A stretch of 56,480 nt of DNA. Origin: CAVURW01 sp963743595 (lineage in GTDB: Bacteria; Verrucomicrobiota; Verrucomicrobiia; Methylacidiphilales; UBA1321). The stretch is taken from positions 1 through 56,480 of the forward strand of contig CAVURW010000022.1 of assembly GCA_963743595.1 (NCBI GenBank), given 5' to 3'. The position numbers and the translations under genes are program-made. The first letter of the stretch is position 1. Each line of letters begins with the position of its first letter. The notes below the pieces were generated by a model. It was given only the letters and a program-made list of their open reading frames with translations. It did no database searches and was not told where the DNA came from. Positions 30,907 through 38,748 of this stretch are shown piece after piece.

Positions 30907-31540
30907 TTCTCCCCGAGCTAAAGGACTCAAGATGCCATCTTTCTTGCTTAAGAGCTAACCTGCATATCAACAAGTCCGACTCACCGGAAAACTCATATTG
31001 CTCTACCCACACGCGAACTTCCGTTTTCGAATTCCAGATGATTTGGCCGATGCTGACCACCTCTCCCTTCTCCCCTTTCATATTCTGCAAAAAACCGTTC
31101 GAATCTGCAGTTGAGCTGGACCTCTTTTGCACCCGTCGATCATCTGCAAAAATGCTCATAATCTCATTGCTGGGGTCCGTACCAGAAACTTCGAGAAATA
31201 TAATTTTCCGTTGAAATGGATTCTCATTTCGATCCTCTGCCTTGCCTACAAAGTATGCAAATAGAGTCGCTCGAATTTGATCTTCTTCACCCAGATTAGG
31301 AGTGTACGCCCAGGCTTTTTCCGCCGTCTTTAATTCATCCTCTACAGGCCATTCGCCAGGAGGCAAAATCAAAACTGGCCGAGGAATAAATTTAAACGTC
31401 AATGGCGGCTTAATCGTTTCAGGAGCAGCCTGGGTTGAAACGACTAGCGAATTAAGCACTAAAAAGAGGACGATATTCCCGATTAGAAAAGCCACGAAGA
31501 TCGCGCCACTTCGACTGATTTTCAGTTCAATGGTTTCCAT
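30884..31540 (-). CDS. Membrane-anchored protein, upstream paralogue
   Basis: 218 residues. Same layout as the downstream gene: helix AIFVAFLIGNIVLFLVLNSL, the shared VVSTQAAPETIK, then NLGEEDQIRATLFAYFVGKA, KIIFLEVSGTDPSNEIMSIF, GEVVSIGQIIWNSKTEV and LICRLALKQERWHLESF. Overall protein similarity after the first ~45 residues is modest, yet the DNA of the membrane segment is nearly the same in both genes (86 of 94 bases). First gene of a three-gene set reading toward 29,767. No family recognised. Confidence 0.65.
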   Translation of the reverse strand: METIELKISRSGAIFVAFLIGNIVLFLVLNSLVVSTQAAPETIKPPLTFKFIPRPVLILPPGEWPVEDELKTAEKAWAYTPNLGEEDQIRATLFAYFVGKAEDRNENPFQRKIIFLEVSGTDPSNEIMSIFADDRRVQKRSSSTADSNGFLQNMKGEKGEVVSIGQIIWNSKTEVRVWVEQYEFSGESDLLICRLALKQERWHLESFSSGRNEARVLY

Positions 31541-31601
31541 TATGCTCCACGCCGGAGATTCACTACGACGAGTCTATACGAATTTCTCTAGAACATCAAA
31601 A

Positions 31602-32636
31602 TCATTGCTTAAAATAATCGGTCCAGTGAGTGTTCCCATTCCGTTCATTAAATGCTTTGCCGAGTGAGTCGGCCTGGCTCGAGAAGTAGTCCAGAAGGGT
31701 GCCAATCCGGTTATTGGCGAGCTTATGCTCTTCCAGGAAGCTGGGCGCGATTTTCAGTTGTTGATCGCGATCGGCTGTGTTCAAGACCAGAGTAGCCGAG
31801 GCGTAAAACCGGTACTTCGAGAGCGGTCGACTCAGTTCCAGCAACCGATAATGCCGCTCCAGCAAATCAATACCCCCGTCGGTCAGGCCAATCAAGGCGC
31901 AGTCTTCCATCAACTCACTCGCCACCTCAAAATCGTCCCGACCTTCAATCGCCCGGATACCGCGATTCGTATACTGGAACCCTTTCTCGCGATCGCCATT
32001 CTTGAAATAGGCTTTGGCGATCATCGGGTAGGTCCAGCGGGGCACGACGTCGTTTTTGATCGCGCCGCTGATGATTGGCTCAGCCGTGCGGAGTGTCTCC
32101 TCCCAATTTCCCAGTTGGTAATAGAGATAGACCAGGCAATTGACCGCGATGGCCAAGTCATTGCACATCTTGTCCAGCGGCATTTCTTGCGCTTTCAATC
32201 GCAGGTGCAACGCCTCTTTAAGAAATCCGGCGTACGACGCGGCAATCGAGTGGGTCTCGACAAAACCGCGAGGCGAGTAACCGGCTTGGAGCAATCGTTT
32301 GCCATACTCATTCAAAATGGTATCTCGTTGGGCAAGAGTGATTTGCGGGTATTCTTGGATGGCATTGGTCAACCACGATAACAGATGAAGCATCCACTGC
32401 AGGTATCGAGATAGATTTGGGTTTTTATCCAGCGTCTGAAGCGCCCAGAGCATGGAGGCGAGCCCGAGTTCGGGTTGATCAATCTCGAGTGCGCTGTGCG
32501 ACATCTGCACGCGGAACACCAATAGCGCTTCCACATCGCTCTCGAATCGCGCTTCGCCCTCTTGCAGCAGGGTCAGTCGCTGCCGGGGTTCCGGAGCCGC
32601 AACGGCCTTGTTATAAAATGGTCTCCAGTCCTCCAT
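31602..32636 (-). CDS. TPR-like helical protein (344 aa)
   Basis: All-helical sequence of degenerate 34-residue-like repeats, for example LGLASMLWALQTLDKNPNLS, NCLVYLYYQLGNWEETLRTA, YPMIAKAYFKNGDREKGFQY and SELMEDCALIGLTDGGIDLL. No signal peptide or membrane helix, so probably cytoplasmic and a protein-interaction scaffold. It is read in the same direction as the paralogous membrane-protein pair, 61 bp upstream of it, and divergently from the esterase gene. A regulatory role for the pair is possible but unsupported. The exact family is not recognised. Confidence 0.7.
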   Translation of the reverse strand: MEDWRPFYNKAVAAPEPRQRLTLLQEGEARFESDVEALLVFRVQMSHSALEIDQPELGLASMLWALQTLDKNPNLSRYLQWMLHLLSWLTNAIQEYPQITLAQRDTILNEYGKRLLQAGYSPRGFVETHSIAASYAGFLKEALHLRLKAQEMPLDKMCNDLAIAVNCLVYLYYQLGNWEETLRTAEPIISGAIKNDVVPRWTYPMIAKAYFKNGDREKGFQYTNRGIRAIEGRDDFEVASELMEDCALIGLTDGGIDLLERHYRLLELSRPLSKYRFYASATLVLNTADRDQQLKIAPSFLEEHKLANNRIGTLLDYFSSQADSLGKAFNERNGNTHWTDYFKQ

Positions 32637-32714
32637 AGGTCAGGAACGATAGGATTGCCGAATCAGAGGGTCAATTCACTTCCCATGCCCCGCTTCACTC
32701 GATTATATGGGAGG

Positions 32715-33497
32715 ATGAACCGATTATTTCTCGTCGCGACCCTCTTTTTCACTTTAGCTTCTCTTGTGGACGCTGAGGAAGTAACGACCGCGAATTACGT
32801 CGATTTAACGGGTCAATCGTTGCCCGGTTCACCCAATCCCATTCTGCATGCGGGTGGAATTGATCAAGTCACCTCCGTTTCCACGCCGCTCCTTCGCCTT
32901 TACCGGGCATCTCATTCTCGTGGCGTGGTTCTTCTCTTTCCCGGCGGTGGCTACCATATCTTAGCCATCACCCATGAGGGCGTAAACATCGCCCAGTTTC
33001 TTAATCGGGCCGGCTTCGATTGTGCCGTGCTCGAGTACGCGGTTAACCACGGTCGCGATGCCGCCCTAGCCGACGCGAAATCGGCGCTGCAACTTCTCCA
33101 AACCAAAGGAGTCGCACTCGGACTAAATACGAAAACGCTGGGCGTAATGGGGTTCTCAGCAGGCGGCCATTTGGCCACTCGACTTGTTCACGACCTAGGT
33201 TCCGCACAGCCGTTCGATAAGGTAATACTCATCTACCCGGCCTACTTGAACGCGCCCGATGGTATTACACCGGAATCCGTTCCCCCTGCTGATTTGAAAG
33301 CCCACGTTTTTGTGATGATTGGCAGCAAAGATCGTCCGGGATGGATCGCCGGGGCGCAGGCCTATGTTGATCACGTTAAAGCAGGCGGTGGCACCGCCGA
33401 GTTCCATTTACTTCCCGGAAAGGGTCATGGATTCGGAATCATGGACACCAACGCAGTCGATGCCAACTGGGACCTGCTCTCCACTTTTTTAAAGTAG
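32715..33497 (+). CDS. Secreted alpha/beta-hydrolase (carbohydrate-esterase-like)
   Basis: 260 residues from ATG 32715, which begins a clean signal peptide (LFLVATLFFTLASLVDA, cleavage before EE). GGGAGG touches this ATG, closer than usual; ATG 32685 is an alternative that only lengthens the signal's N-region. The hydrolase core shows the oxyanion strand LLFPGGGYHILA (HGG-like GGGY), nucleophile elbow GFSAGGHLA (Ser), acid in MIGSKDRPG and the C-terminal catalytic His in GKGHGFG. This is the BD-FAE/xylan-esterase-like pattern; it probably removes acyl groups from plant polysaccharides in the periplasm or outside. Confidence 0.85.
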   Translation: MNRLFLVATLFFTLASLVDAEEVTTANYVDLTGQSLPGSPNPILHAGGIDQVTSVSTPLLRLYRASHSRGVVLLFPGGGYHILAITHEGVNIAQFLNRAGFDCAVLEYAVNHGRDAALADAKSALQLLQTKGVALGLNTKTLGVMGFSAGGHLATRLVHDLGSAQPFDKVILIYPAYLNAPDGITPESVPPADLKAHVFVMIGSKDRPGWIAGAQAYVDHVKAGGGTAEFHLLPGKGHGFGIMDTNAVDANWDLLSTFLK

Positions 33498-33658
33498 AGG
33501 AGTTGTCCACGGTTGTTCGATGGGCAACCTTCGCCGCAGCTCCCAATTCATGGGCTCTTTCCCTCTCATACCAGCGACCAACCCTCGGGCGCGCTGAGCG
33601 ATTGTTCGCCCATACTTGTAAGGTTTCCGCAGCAGCCTCGACACATCTTTAACAAATT

Positions 33659-34102
33659 ATGAAAAAACCATTCATTACACTCGTCCTCTCCGCCCTCGCC
33701 CTGCCCGTTCTTCTGGCAGATCCGCAGAACCTCGATTCCAGCCACGTCGCCCTCTCCGGCTACGATGCTGTCGGCTATTTTGTCGATCACCAGGCTGAAA
33801 AAGGCCAGGCCATCTACCACGTCGATTACAACGGTGGCACCTACCTCTTCGCCTCGAAGGAGCACGCCGATCTCTTCGCCAAAGACCCAGCCAAGTACGC
33901 CCCACAATTCGGCGGCTACTGCGCGTACGGCGTTTCCCGTGGCAAGAAAGCCCCGATTAGCCCGGACGCTTACCAAATCATCGATGGAAAGCTCTACCTG
34001 CAATACGACACCGATATCCGCGATGACTTCAACAAGGACCAAGCCGGTAACCTCGCCAAGGCACTCGCCAACTGGCCCAAGATCGTCGCCGACTCGAAAT
34101 AA
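33659..34102 (+). CDS. Exported YHS-domain protein
   Basis: 147 residues with signal peptide (PFITLVLSALALPVLLA). The mature part is a single YHS domain: ALSGYDAVGYFVDHQAEKGQ, YLFASKEHADLFAKDPAKYA, PQFGGYCAYGVSRGK and the end GNLAKALANWPKIV. In these proteins the GYC motif and nearby residues may bind metal; the exported forms often accompany DoxX-type membrane proteins. First of four genes in one direction (YHS, DoxX-like, DinB-like, VTT/ATP-grasp). A GC-rich inverted repeat at 34122-34146 (CCCGTCACG/CGTGGCGGG) sits between this gene and the next and could attenuate read-through. Confidence 0.9.
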   Translation: MKKPFITLVLSALALPVLLADPQNLDSSHVALSGYDAVGYFVDHQAEKGQAIYHVDYNGGTYLFASKEHADLFAKDPAKYAPQFGGYCAYGVSRGKKAPISPDAYQIIDGKLYLQYDTDIRDDFNKDQAGNLAKALANWPKIVADSK

Positions 34103-34159
34103 CCCATAACACATTAAAGATCCCGTCACGTCCCATCCGTGGCGGGCACACGATATCAA

Positions 34160-34615
34160 ATGAAAGCCCAAACTATGCAACTTCCCTTTATGCAACACCT
34201 CACGCCGGCGGAGACAAAACTCAGCACGGCCAGCACAGTCGTCAGCTGGATCTGTTCGATCACAGCGGCCGCGATCCTCTTCCAGACGCTCTTCTTTAAA
34301 TTCTCCGGAGCGCACGAATCGATCTACATCTTCGATAAGGTCGGGCTAGGAGCACCCGGTCGGATTGGTTCAGGAATCGTCGAACTCATCGCAAGCATCC
34401 TCTTCTTCACGCCCAGAGCCACGTGGCTCGGCGCTCTGATTGCCCTGGGCGTCATCTCCGGGGCGATCATGAGCCACCTCACCGTGCTCGGCATCGAAGT
34501 CGATGGCGACGGCGGCGAGCTCTTCGGCCTGGCGATTGTTACCTGGGTCTGCTCCGCCATCGTCTTGGTGATTCACCGTAAATCCATTCCATTTGTCGGT
34601 GAGTACCTCTTCTAG
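34160..34615 (+). CDS. DoxX-like integral membrane protein
   Basis: 151 residues. Four hydrophobic segments: VVSWICSITAAAILFQTLFF, GSGIVELIASILFF, WLGALIALGVISGAIMSHL, and LFGLAIVTWVCSAIVLVI. The helix-2 FKFSG and helix-3 GVISGAIMSHL pattern, with a charged loop EVDGDGGELF between helices 3 and 4, is that of small DoxX/SURF4-type proteins, some of which act in thiol or quinone redox. GTG 34139 would add seven residues; ATG 34160 is the simpler choice. Second gene of the YHS operon. Confidence 0.8.
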   Translation: MKAQTMQLPFMQHLTPAETKLSTASTVVSWICSITAAAILFQTLFFKFSGAHESIYIFDKVGLGAPGRIGSGIVELIASILFFTPRATWLGALIALGVISGAIMSHLTVLGIEVDGDGGELFGLAIVTWVCSAIVLVIHRKSIPFVGEYLF

Positions 34616-34651
34616 TAGTGTACCGACTCGAACCGGAAGGAAAACGCACCT

Positions 34652-35194
34652 ATGTCACCTCACCTCCTCACGCTCTCGCTGGACGAAACGCTCGCCCAGG
34701 GAGAGCTACTCTTGGCCAGTGTTTCCAATGAGCAGTACGGCCAGAAGGTTCCCGTGGCGTTCAACGCCTCGATCGGGGAGCATTACCGCCATGCGCTTGA
34801 GCACGTGATTCTCTTGATCGCTCAACATCCGGAATCGAGTACCTACACTCCGGTGCTCGATTACGATCTGCGCCCGCGTGATCCTCGCATCCAAACGGAC
34901 CGCAGCTTTGCCATGTCCAGGACGCAGGAACTACGTGCCGACCTGAAAGCGTGGACGCACGAAACCTTGTTCCATCCCATCACGCTCAAGGGCAAAACAT
35001 CGTACGACCCTGCCGCACCTTCGGTTGAAATTGCGTCTAACCTTTCCCGCGAAGTGATGTTCGTCATCTCACACTCCGTTCACCATTACGCGCTCATCGG
35101 TTTGATGTGCGGGCTTCTGGAAATTCCGTTGCCAGAGGGTTTCGGCGTCGCACCCTCCACGCTGAAGCACCAGTCGACAGCGGCAAAGACATAA
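34652..35194 (+). CDS. DinB-like four-helix metalloprotein
   Basis: 180 residues; AAGGA lies upstream of ATG 34652. The DinB superfamily fold is indicated by three spaced histidines for a metal: SIGEHYRHALEH in helix 2, and SREVMFVISHSVHHYALIG in helix 4. Members of this fold include thiol-S-transferases that use bacillithiol or mycothiol. The stop codon overlaps the start of the next gene (TAATG at 35192-35196), showing translational coupling. The combination with YHS and DoxX suggests a redox or thiol-linked task at the membrane, which is inference. Confidence 0.8.
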   Translation: MSPHLLTLSLDETLAQGELLLASVSNEQYGQKVPVAFNASIGEHYRHALEHVILLIAQHPESSTYTPVLDYDLRPRDPRIQTDRSFAMSRTQELRADLKAWTHETLFHPITLKGKTSYDPAAPSVEIASNLSREVMFVISHSVHHYALIGLMCGLLEIPLPEGFGVAPSTLKHQSTAAKT

Positions 35195-36804
35195 TGTCAC
35201 TCACAGAGCTCTATCAAGCCGGGGCGCTGGTGTTCCTCTCATTTCTCTCTGAGGACGCGGCTACACTCTCCGGTGCCACGCTTTGCCTCTACGGTTCGCT
35301 CCCGCTTTCGGTCGCCTATTGGGCCTGTTTCCTAGGCATTTGGATCGGGGATATCGGTATCTACGTCATCGCGCGATTTCTCGGCCCCACACTGCTGGAG
35401 CGGCCTTGGGTGAAGCGCCGGATTAGCCAGACCAGCGTGGAACAGGCGGAGGCGTGGATTCGCCAGCGCGGCGCATTCGTTTTGTTGGCGTGTCGCATGA
35501 CGCCAGGCTTGCGAGTGCCCGTCTACGTCGTTGCCGGCACGCTCCGTATGCCATCGATTCTCTTTGGCGCAGTCACAGGATTAGCGGCGATCATCTGGGT
35601 GGGAGCGATCTTCGCGGCTGCGCTGGCCCTCGGGCCACAGATCATCCCTTACCTCAAGGGAATGAACCATGTGCTCGCGACCCTAACCCTATTCGCGACT
35701 CTGGGCATCCTCCTCGTTTTGGTCACCCGCTATCCCCGTTCGAGCGGTGCCAGCCGAGCCCCTCTCGCCCGGTACCTGCACTGGGAATTCTGGCCGGCCT
35801 GGCTCTTCTACGGACCGGTGGTGCTCTACTACCTGTGGCTGGCGCTCAAGTTCCGCAGCCTGTCCTTACCTACGCTCGCGAATCCCGGAATCTTTACCGG
35901 CGGCATCATCGGTGAATCAAAATACGCCACGTTAAAGGAACTCGCCCAAACCAGCCCGGAGTTTACCGCCCGATCATTCCTCATCCTGGGTGAATCGCAC
36001 GAGCAACGCTTCGAACACTTTACCGAGCTGCTCGCAAGCTCCGGCCTCTCGTATCCCGTGGTCTTGAAGCCGAACATCGGCCAACGTGGCTCCGGCTTTA
36101 AAGTGGTCCGCTCGCTCGAAGAAGCGCGTACTTACCTGGAACCTTCCGCTAATGTGCTTCTCCAAGAGTATCTGCCCGGTCCACACGAGGTCGGCATCTT
36201 CTATTACCGCTTCCCGAACGAAACGCGTGGCCACATTTTCGCGATCACCGAAAAAGTCTTTCCCGTCCTCTTCGGCGATGGAACGCGAACGCTTCGTGAA
36301 TTGATTTTGGACGATACACGTGCCCGGCTGTTGACACCGATCTATTTTGCGCGATGGAAATCGCAACTCGATTCAGTCGTCCCGTTCGGTCAAAGCGTGA
36401 AGCTCGTCCAGGCCGGTAACCACGCGCAGGGTTGCATTTTTCGCGATGGCTGGTCGCTCTGGACCCAAGCGCTGGAGGATCGAATCGACGCGATCTCCGT
36501 GAAGATCAACGGCTTTTACATCGGGCGCTACGACCTGCGGTACGAATCCCTCGCCGATTTGCAGAACGCCACGAATTTTAAGATCCTGGAATTGAACGGA
36601 GCCGCCTCTGAAGCGACCAGCATCTACGACGCGAAGAACTCGATTTTTACCGCCTACTCCACGCTCTTTAAACAGTGGCACCTCGTGTTCACCATCGGAG
36701 CCGCCAACCGCGCACTCGGCCATCAATCTGAATCGATCTCCACACTCTGGAGTGAGTACCGCCGTTACCAATCTCAAGCCGCGCATCATCCCGTGGCGGA
36801 TTAG
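35194..36804 (+). CDS. VTT/DedA membrane domain fused to an ATP-grasp-like domain
   Basis: 536 residues from ATG 35194, which shares one base with the preceding stop. Residues ~1-200 are a SNARE-associated (VTT/DedA) domain with the re-entrant pattern FLSFLSEDAATLSGATL, WIGDIGIYVIARFLG, FVLLACRMTPGLRVPVYVVA. After one more membrane helix (FWPAWLFYGPVVLYYLWLAL) comes a soluble ~270-residue part with ATP-grasp features: YPVVLKPNIGQRGSGFKVVR (phosphate-loop Lys and Gly-rich loop), VLLQEYLPGPHEVGIFYYR, FGDGTRTLRELIL and FKILELNGAASEA (metal-binding Glu/Asn). VTT proteins scramble lipids; ATP-grasp enzymes ligate carboxylates to amines or thiols. The last residues lie in a dispersed repeat. Confidence 0.85.
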   Translation: MSLTELYQAGALVFLSFLSEDAATLSGATLCLYGSLPLSVAYWACFLGIWIGDIGIYVIARFLGPTLLERPWVKRRISQTSVEQAEAWIRQRGAFVLLACRMTPGLRVPVYVVAGTLRMPSILFGAVTGLAAIIWVGAIFAAALALGPQIIPYLKGMNHVLATLTLFATLGILLVLVTRYPRSSGASRAPLARYLHWEFWPAWLFYGPVVLYYLWLALKFRSLSLPTLANPGIFTGGIIGESKYATLKELAQTSPEFTARSFLILGESHEQRFEHFTELLASSGLSYPVVLKPNIGQRGSGFKVVRSLEEARTYLEPSANVLLQEYLPGPHEVGIFYYRFPNETRGHIFAITEKVFPVLFGDGTRTLRELILDDTRARLLTPIYFARWKSQLDSVVPFGQSVKLVQAGNHAQGCIFRDGWSLWTQALEDRIDAISVKINGFYIGRYDLRYESLADLQNATNFKILELNGAASEATSIYDAKNSIFTAYSTLFKQWHLVFTIGAANRALGHQSESISTLWSEYRRYQSQAAHHPVAD

Positions 36805-36817
36805 TGAGCACGGGCAT
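36763..36817 (+). repeat. Dispersed repeat, copy 1 (covers the 3' end of the VTT/ATP-grasp gene)
   Basis: This 55-bp stretch (core ACCAATCTCAAGCCGCGCAT) recurs in the same orientation at 37356-37405 with a 3-bp deletion and a few changes. It encodes the last residues of the VTT/ATP-grasp protein (YQSQAAHHPVAD), so either the gene has captured its stop from the repeat or the repeat inserted at the gene end. Confidence 0.7.
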
Positions 36818-36850
36818 CTATGTCGCGTCGGCAGGACAACCTCCGCTGCC

Positions 36851-36910
36851 TTCAAGCCCCTTCAGGGGCGTCTCTCACTGGCAATTGGATGCGCCAGGGT
36901 AACCCCATGG
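36851..36910. repeat. REP-like palindromic element
   Basis: Contains TTCAAGCCCCTTCAGGGGCG at 36851-36870, a near-match to the TTAAGCCCCGTTAGGGGCG arm of the composite repeat at 23831, then a GC-rich stretch with CAGGGTAACCCCATGG. It fills most of the gap between the VTT/ATP-grasp gene and the next, opposite gene, and may act as a transcription stop for both. Confidence 0.5.
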
Positions 36911-36911
36911 C

Positions 36912-37322
36912 TTAGTGGTCGCTGTTGCGCCGCTCGGAGCGTATCCATTCGACCCCGGCATCCGCTTGATCAGGGTGAGGCCACTGGTTTTCGAGTTCGG
37001 GATGCGCTTTTCGAAAGGCCTGCACCTTGGCTTCTGTCCATTCTGGGGAGATGACGAGACACTCCAGGAATGAACAGGATTGGTACGATTCTACCAAAAA
37101 GAGGTGGTTATTCGTGAGTACATACAGTGGGAAACTGCCGGGATACCAGTGGTGTTCTTTTGAGGAGGCGTGGTCATCAGAGAAGTTCGTTTGCTCCTTC
37201 ACCGCCCTATAACTCGCACGCCACGGTTCAGTCGGCACCAGAATCGAAAGCATTAAGACCACGAGTGTCCCGACAATGAAACTCATCATACGTTTAACGA
37301 AGTGCCAGATGGTCTTTTCCAT
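36912..37322 (-). CDS. Small membrane protein between direct repeats
   Basis: 136 residues from ATG 37322; the longer frame to 37379 runs into the dispersed repeat and is rejected. A single N-terminal membrane helix (MMSFIVGTLVVLMLSILV) is followed by a ~100-residue extracytoplasmic part with FPLYVLTNNHLFLVESYQSC and SFLECLVISPEWTEAKVQAF; two cysteines (SCSFLEC) could pair. No family recognised. The gene is enclosed by direct repeats (36763-36817 and 37356-37405), which makes it look like a cargo gene or a duplication product. Confidence 0.55.
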   Translation of the reverse strand: MEKTIWHFVKRMMSFIVGTLVVLMLSILVPTEPWRASYRAVKEQTNFSDDHASSKEHHWYPGSFPLYVLTNNHLFLVESYQSCSFLECLVISPEWTEAKVQAFRKAHPELENQWPHPDQADAGVEWIRSERRNSDH

Positions 37323-37355
37323 GTCGAACAGTTGCGCCAGGAACGTCGCATTTTT

Positions 37356-37405
37356 CGTTACCAATCGCAAGCCGCGCATCCCGCGGCGGATTGACGAGCG
37401 CGCAT
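37356..37405 (+). repeat. Dispersed repeat, copy 2
   Basis: Second copy of the 36763-36817 repeat (core ACCAATCGCAAGCCGCGCAT), same orientation, about 590 bp away. The two copies flank the small membrane-protein gene. Confidence 0.7.
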
Positions 37406-37582
37406 ATGGGCGTAAAGCTGGCCAAGCATATCCGAAACCACTACTAATGGAAAAATCTTGGAGTTTCCATCCACAAGCACAACGGTCACTGATTGGTCTA
37501 AAAAATCCGTATCGTGTTTTTTTCCGACAACCGGGAAATTGGCAAGAGGTGAGTGCACTTGAGAGTGTTCATAATACTGCAA
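37358..37582 (-). CDS. Possible small protein, weak evidence
   Basis: Open frame of 74 codons from TTG 37582 with no ATG and no clear ribosome site. The middle (VTVVLVDGNSKIFPLVVVSD) looks protein-like, but the last ~17 residues are encoded by the dispersed repeat. It may be the 3' remnant of a gene cut by that repeat. The remaining ~100 bp to 37,689 is AT-rich and shows nothing. Confidence 0.25.
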   Translation of the reverse strand: MQYYEHSQVHSPLANFPVVGKKHDTDFLDQSVTVVLVDGNSKIFPLVVVSDMLGQLYAHMRARQSAAGCAACDW

Positions 37583-37689
37583 AATGAGTGTCAGGAGCTT
37601 ATAAATACTATACCGATGTTAAAGCGGTATATTATGCGCACTTAACGCTAAAATCATGGAGAGGTTCTCTTTTTATAAGTGTATCGACT

Positions 37690-38670
37690 TTACGAGCCCA
37701 CATCATCGTTCGTATACGTGTAAAAACGCCAGCTCCCTGGTTTACCTAGGCGTAGGGAAGCGGCGTGGAGATCGCTGATCGGTGGGCCGAATCGCGTCTT
37801 ATTGAGGTGATCATCGCACCACTCAAAATAGCTGCAATTCACCGATTTCCCGGTTTTGCCTAAATCCTGGTACCGTTCACAATTCATCACGAAGAATCCC
37901 GTGAAGCCGGGCGCGCGCATCACTTCTCCGCCATTCTCGCACAGACATTTCAACCGCTTCTCTTTGACGTCAAAACCCAAGATACCCGTGCCATCGGTGC
38001 TATCGTGATGTTGAAGGACCAGCACACACGCACTATTCGGATCCACGATAAACGGATCATTCGCAAACATCGGGACGCAATCGAAAACCGTGTACTCGCC
38101 CCCTTGCATGAACCCAGAATTGACCGTGAAATCGACCCGCTTTGCCTCACCGGAGGATCGGTCGGTAATCTGAAACTTGAAGTCAGCATCGCCCTGGCCG
38201 TTGTCCTCGGATGTCGCACGGATCGAGTAGAGTCCACTGGCGGAGCGATACGACCGTTGAACGGTGGCCCGGTCGGGACAATCGTACTTCACCAGGGAAT
38301 CGGTCGTGGCCGCCTTTGGCTGCGCACCCGCCACGCACGGCGTAACTCTTCCCGTTTCGAGATCAGCCACCCACATAGTCTCGGTGTGCGCAGTGTCACT
38401 CGCCACCCGTCGAAAGAGCACTTCCTGCCCGCACTCTGTGAATTTCGGATCGAAATCGTCGTAGCCGGGATCATCCGTGAGCTGCCGAATCATATTTCCA
38501 TCCGTGCCATACTCGTAGAGATGGACGTGACTGGCCCCCGCCACCTGAAACTTTCGCAGCGAGACGATCACCACGCCATCGTGCACGCTTCCGCAGGTGC
38601 CGCTCGCCAGCGACAGTCCGTGCACCACGATCATAAAACCCAACGCCCACACAACTCGTTTTGAATCCAT
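37690..38670 (-). CDS. Exported TolB-like/PD40 beta-propeller protein
   Basis: 326 residues from ATG 38670. Signal peptide VVWALGFMIVVHGLSLASG. The start of the mature part has a WD40-like/PD40 repeat typical of TolB-type propellers (HVHLYEYGTDGNMIRQLTDD, YDDFDPKFTECGQEVLFRR, TMWVADLETGRVTP). Later stretches (YRSASGLYSIRATSED, NDPFIVDPNSACVLVLQH, GTGILGFDVKEKRLKCLCEN) look like further blades. There are about a dozen cysteines, many more than usual for a periplasmic propeller, which suggests disulfides or an external location. Divergent from the radical SAM gene (78 bp between). Confidence 0.6.
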   Translation of the reverse strand: MDSKRVVWALGFMIVVHGLSLASGTCGSVHDGVVIVSLRKFQVAGASHVHLYEYGTDGNMIRQLTDDPGYDDFDPKFTECGQEVLFRRVASDTAHTETMWVADLETGRVTPCVAGAQPKAATTDSLVKYDCPDRATVQRSYRSASGLYSIRATSEDNGQGDADFKFQITDRSSGEAKRVDFTVNSGFMQGGEYTVFDCVPMFANDPFIVDPNSACVLVLQHHDSTDGTGILGFDVKEKRLKCLCENGGEVMRAPGFTGFFVMNCERYQDLGKTGKSVNCSYFEWCDDHLNKTRFGPPISDLHAASLRLGKPGSWRFYTYTNDDVGS

Positions 38671-38748
38671 ATTTGGACTATCATCGCAATCGGTCGCGAT
38701 TCTCTTACAACCCTTGCCCCCACCCGATCGAGCGTCTATGTTCTTCTT

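Noticed and set aside
36373..36855. 160-codon minus-strand ORF sharing its start with the one at 36912-37379
   Set aside because: The shared start comes from the direct repeat read backwards; the remainder is antisense to the VTT/ATP-grasp gene.
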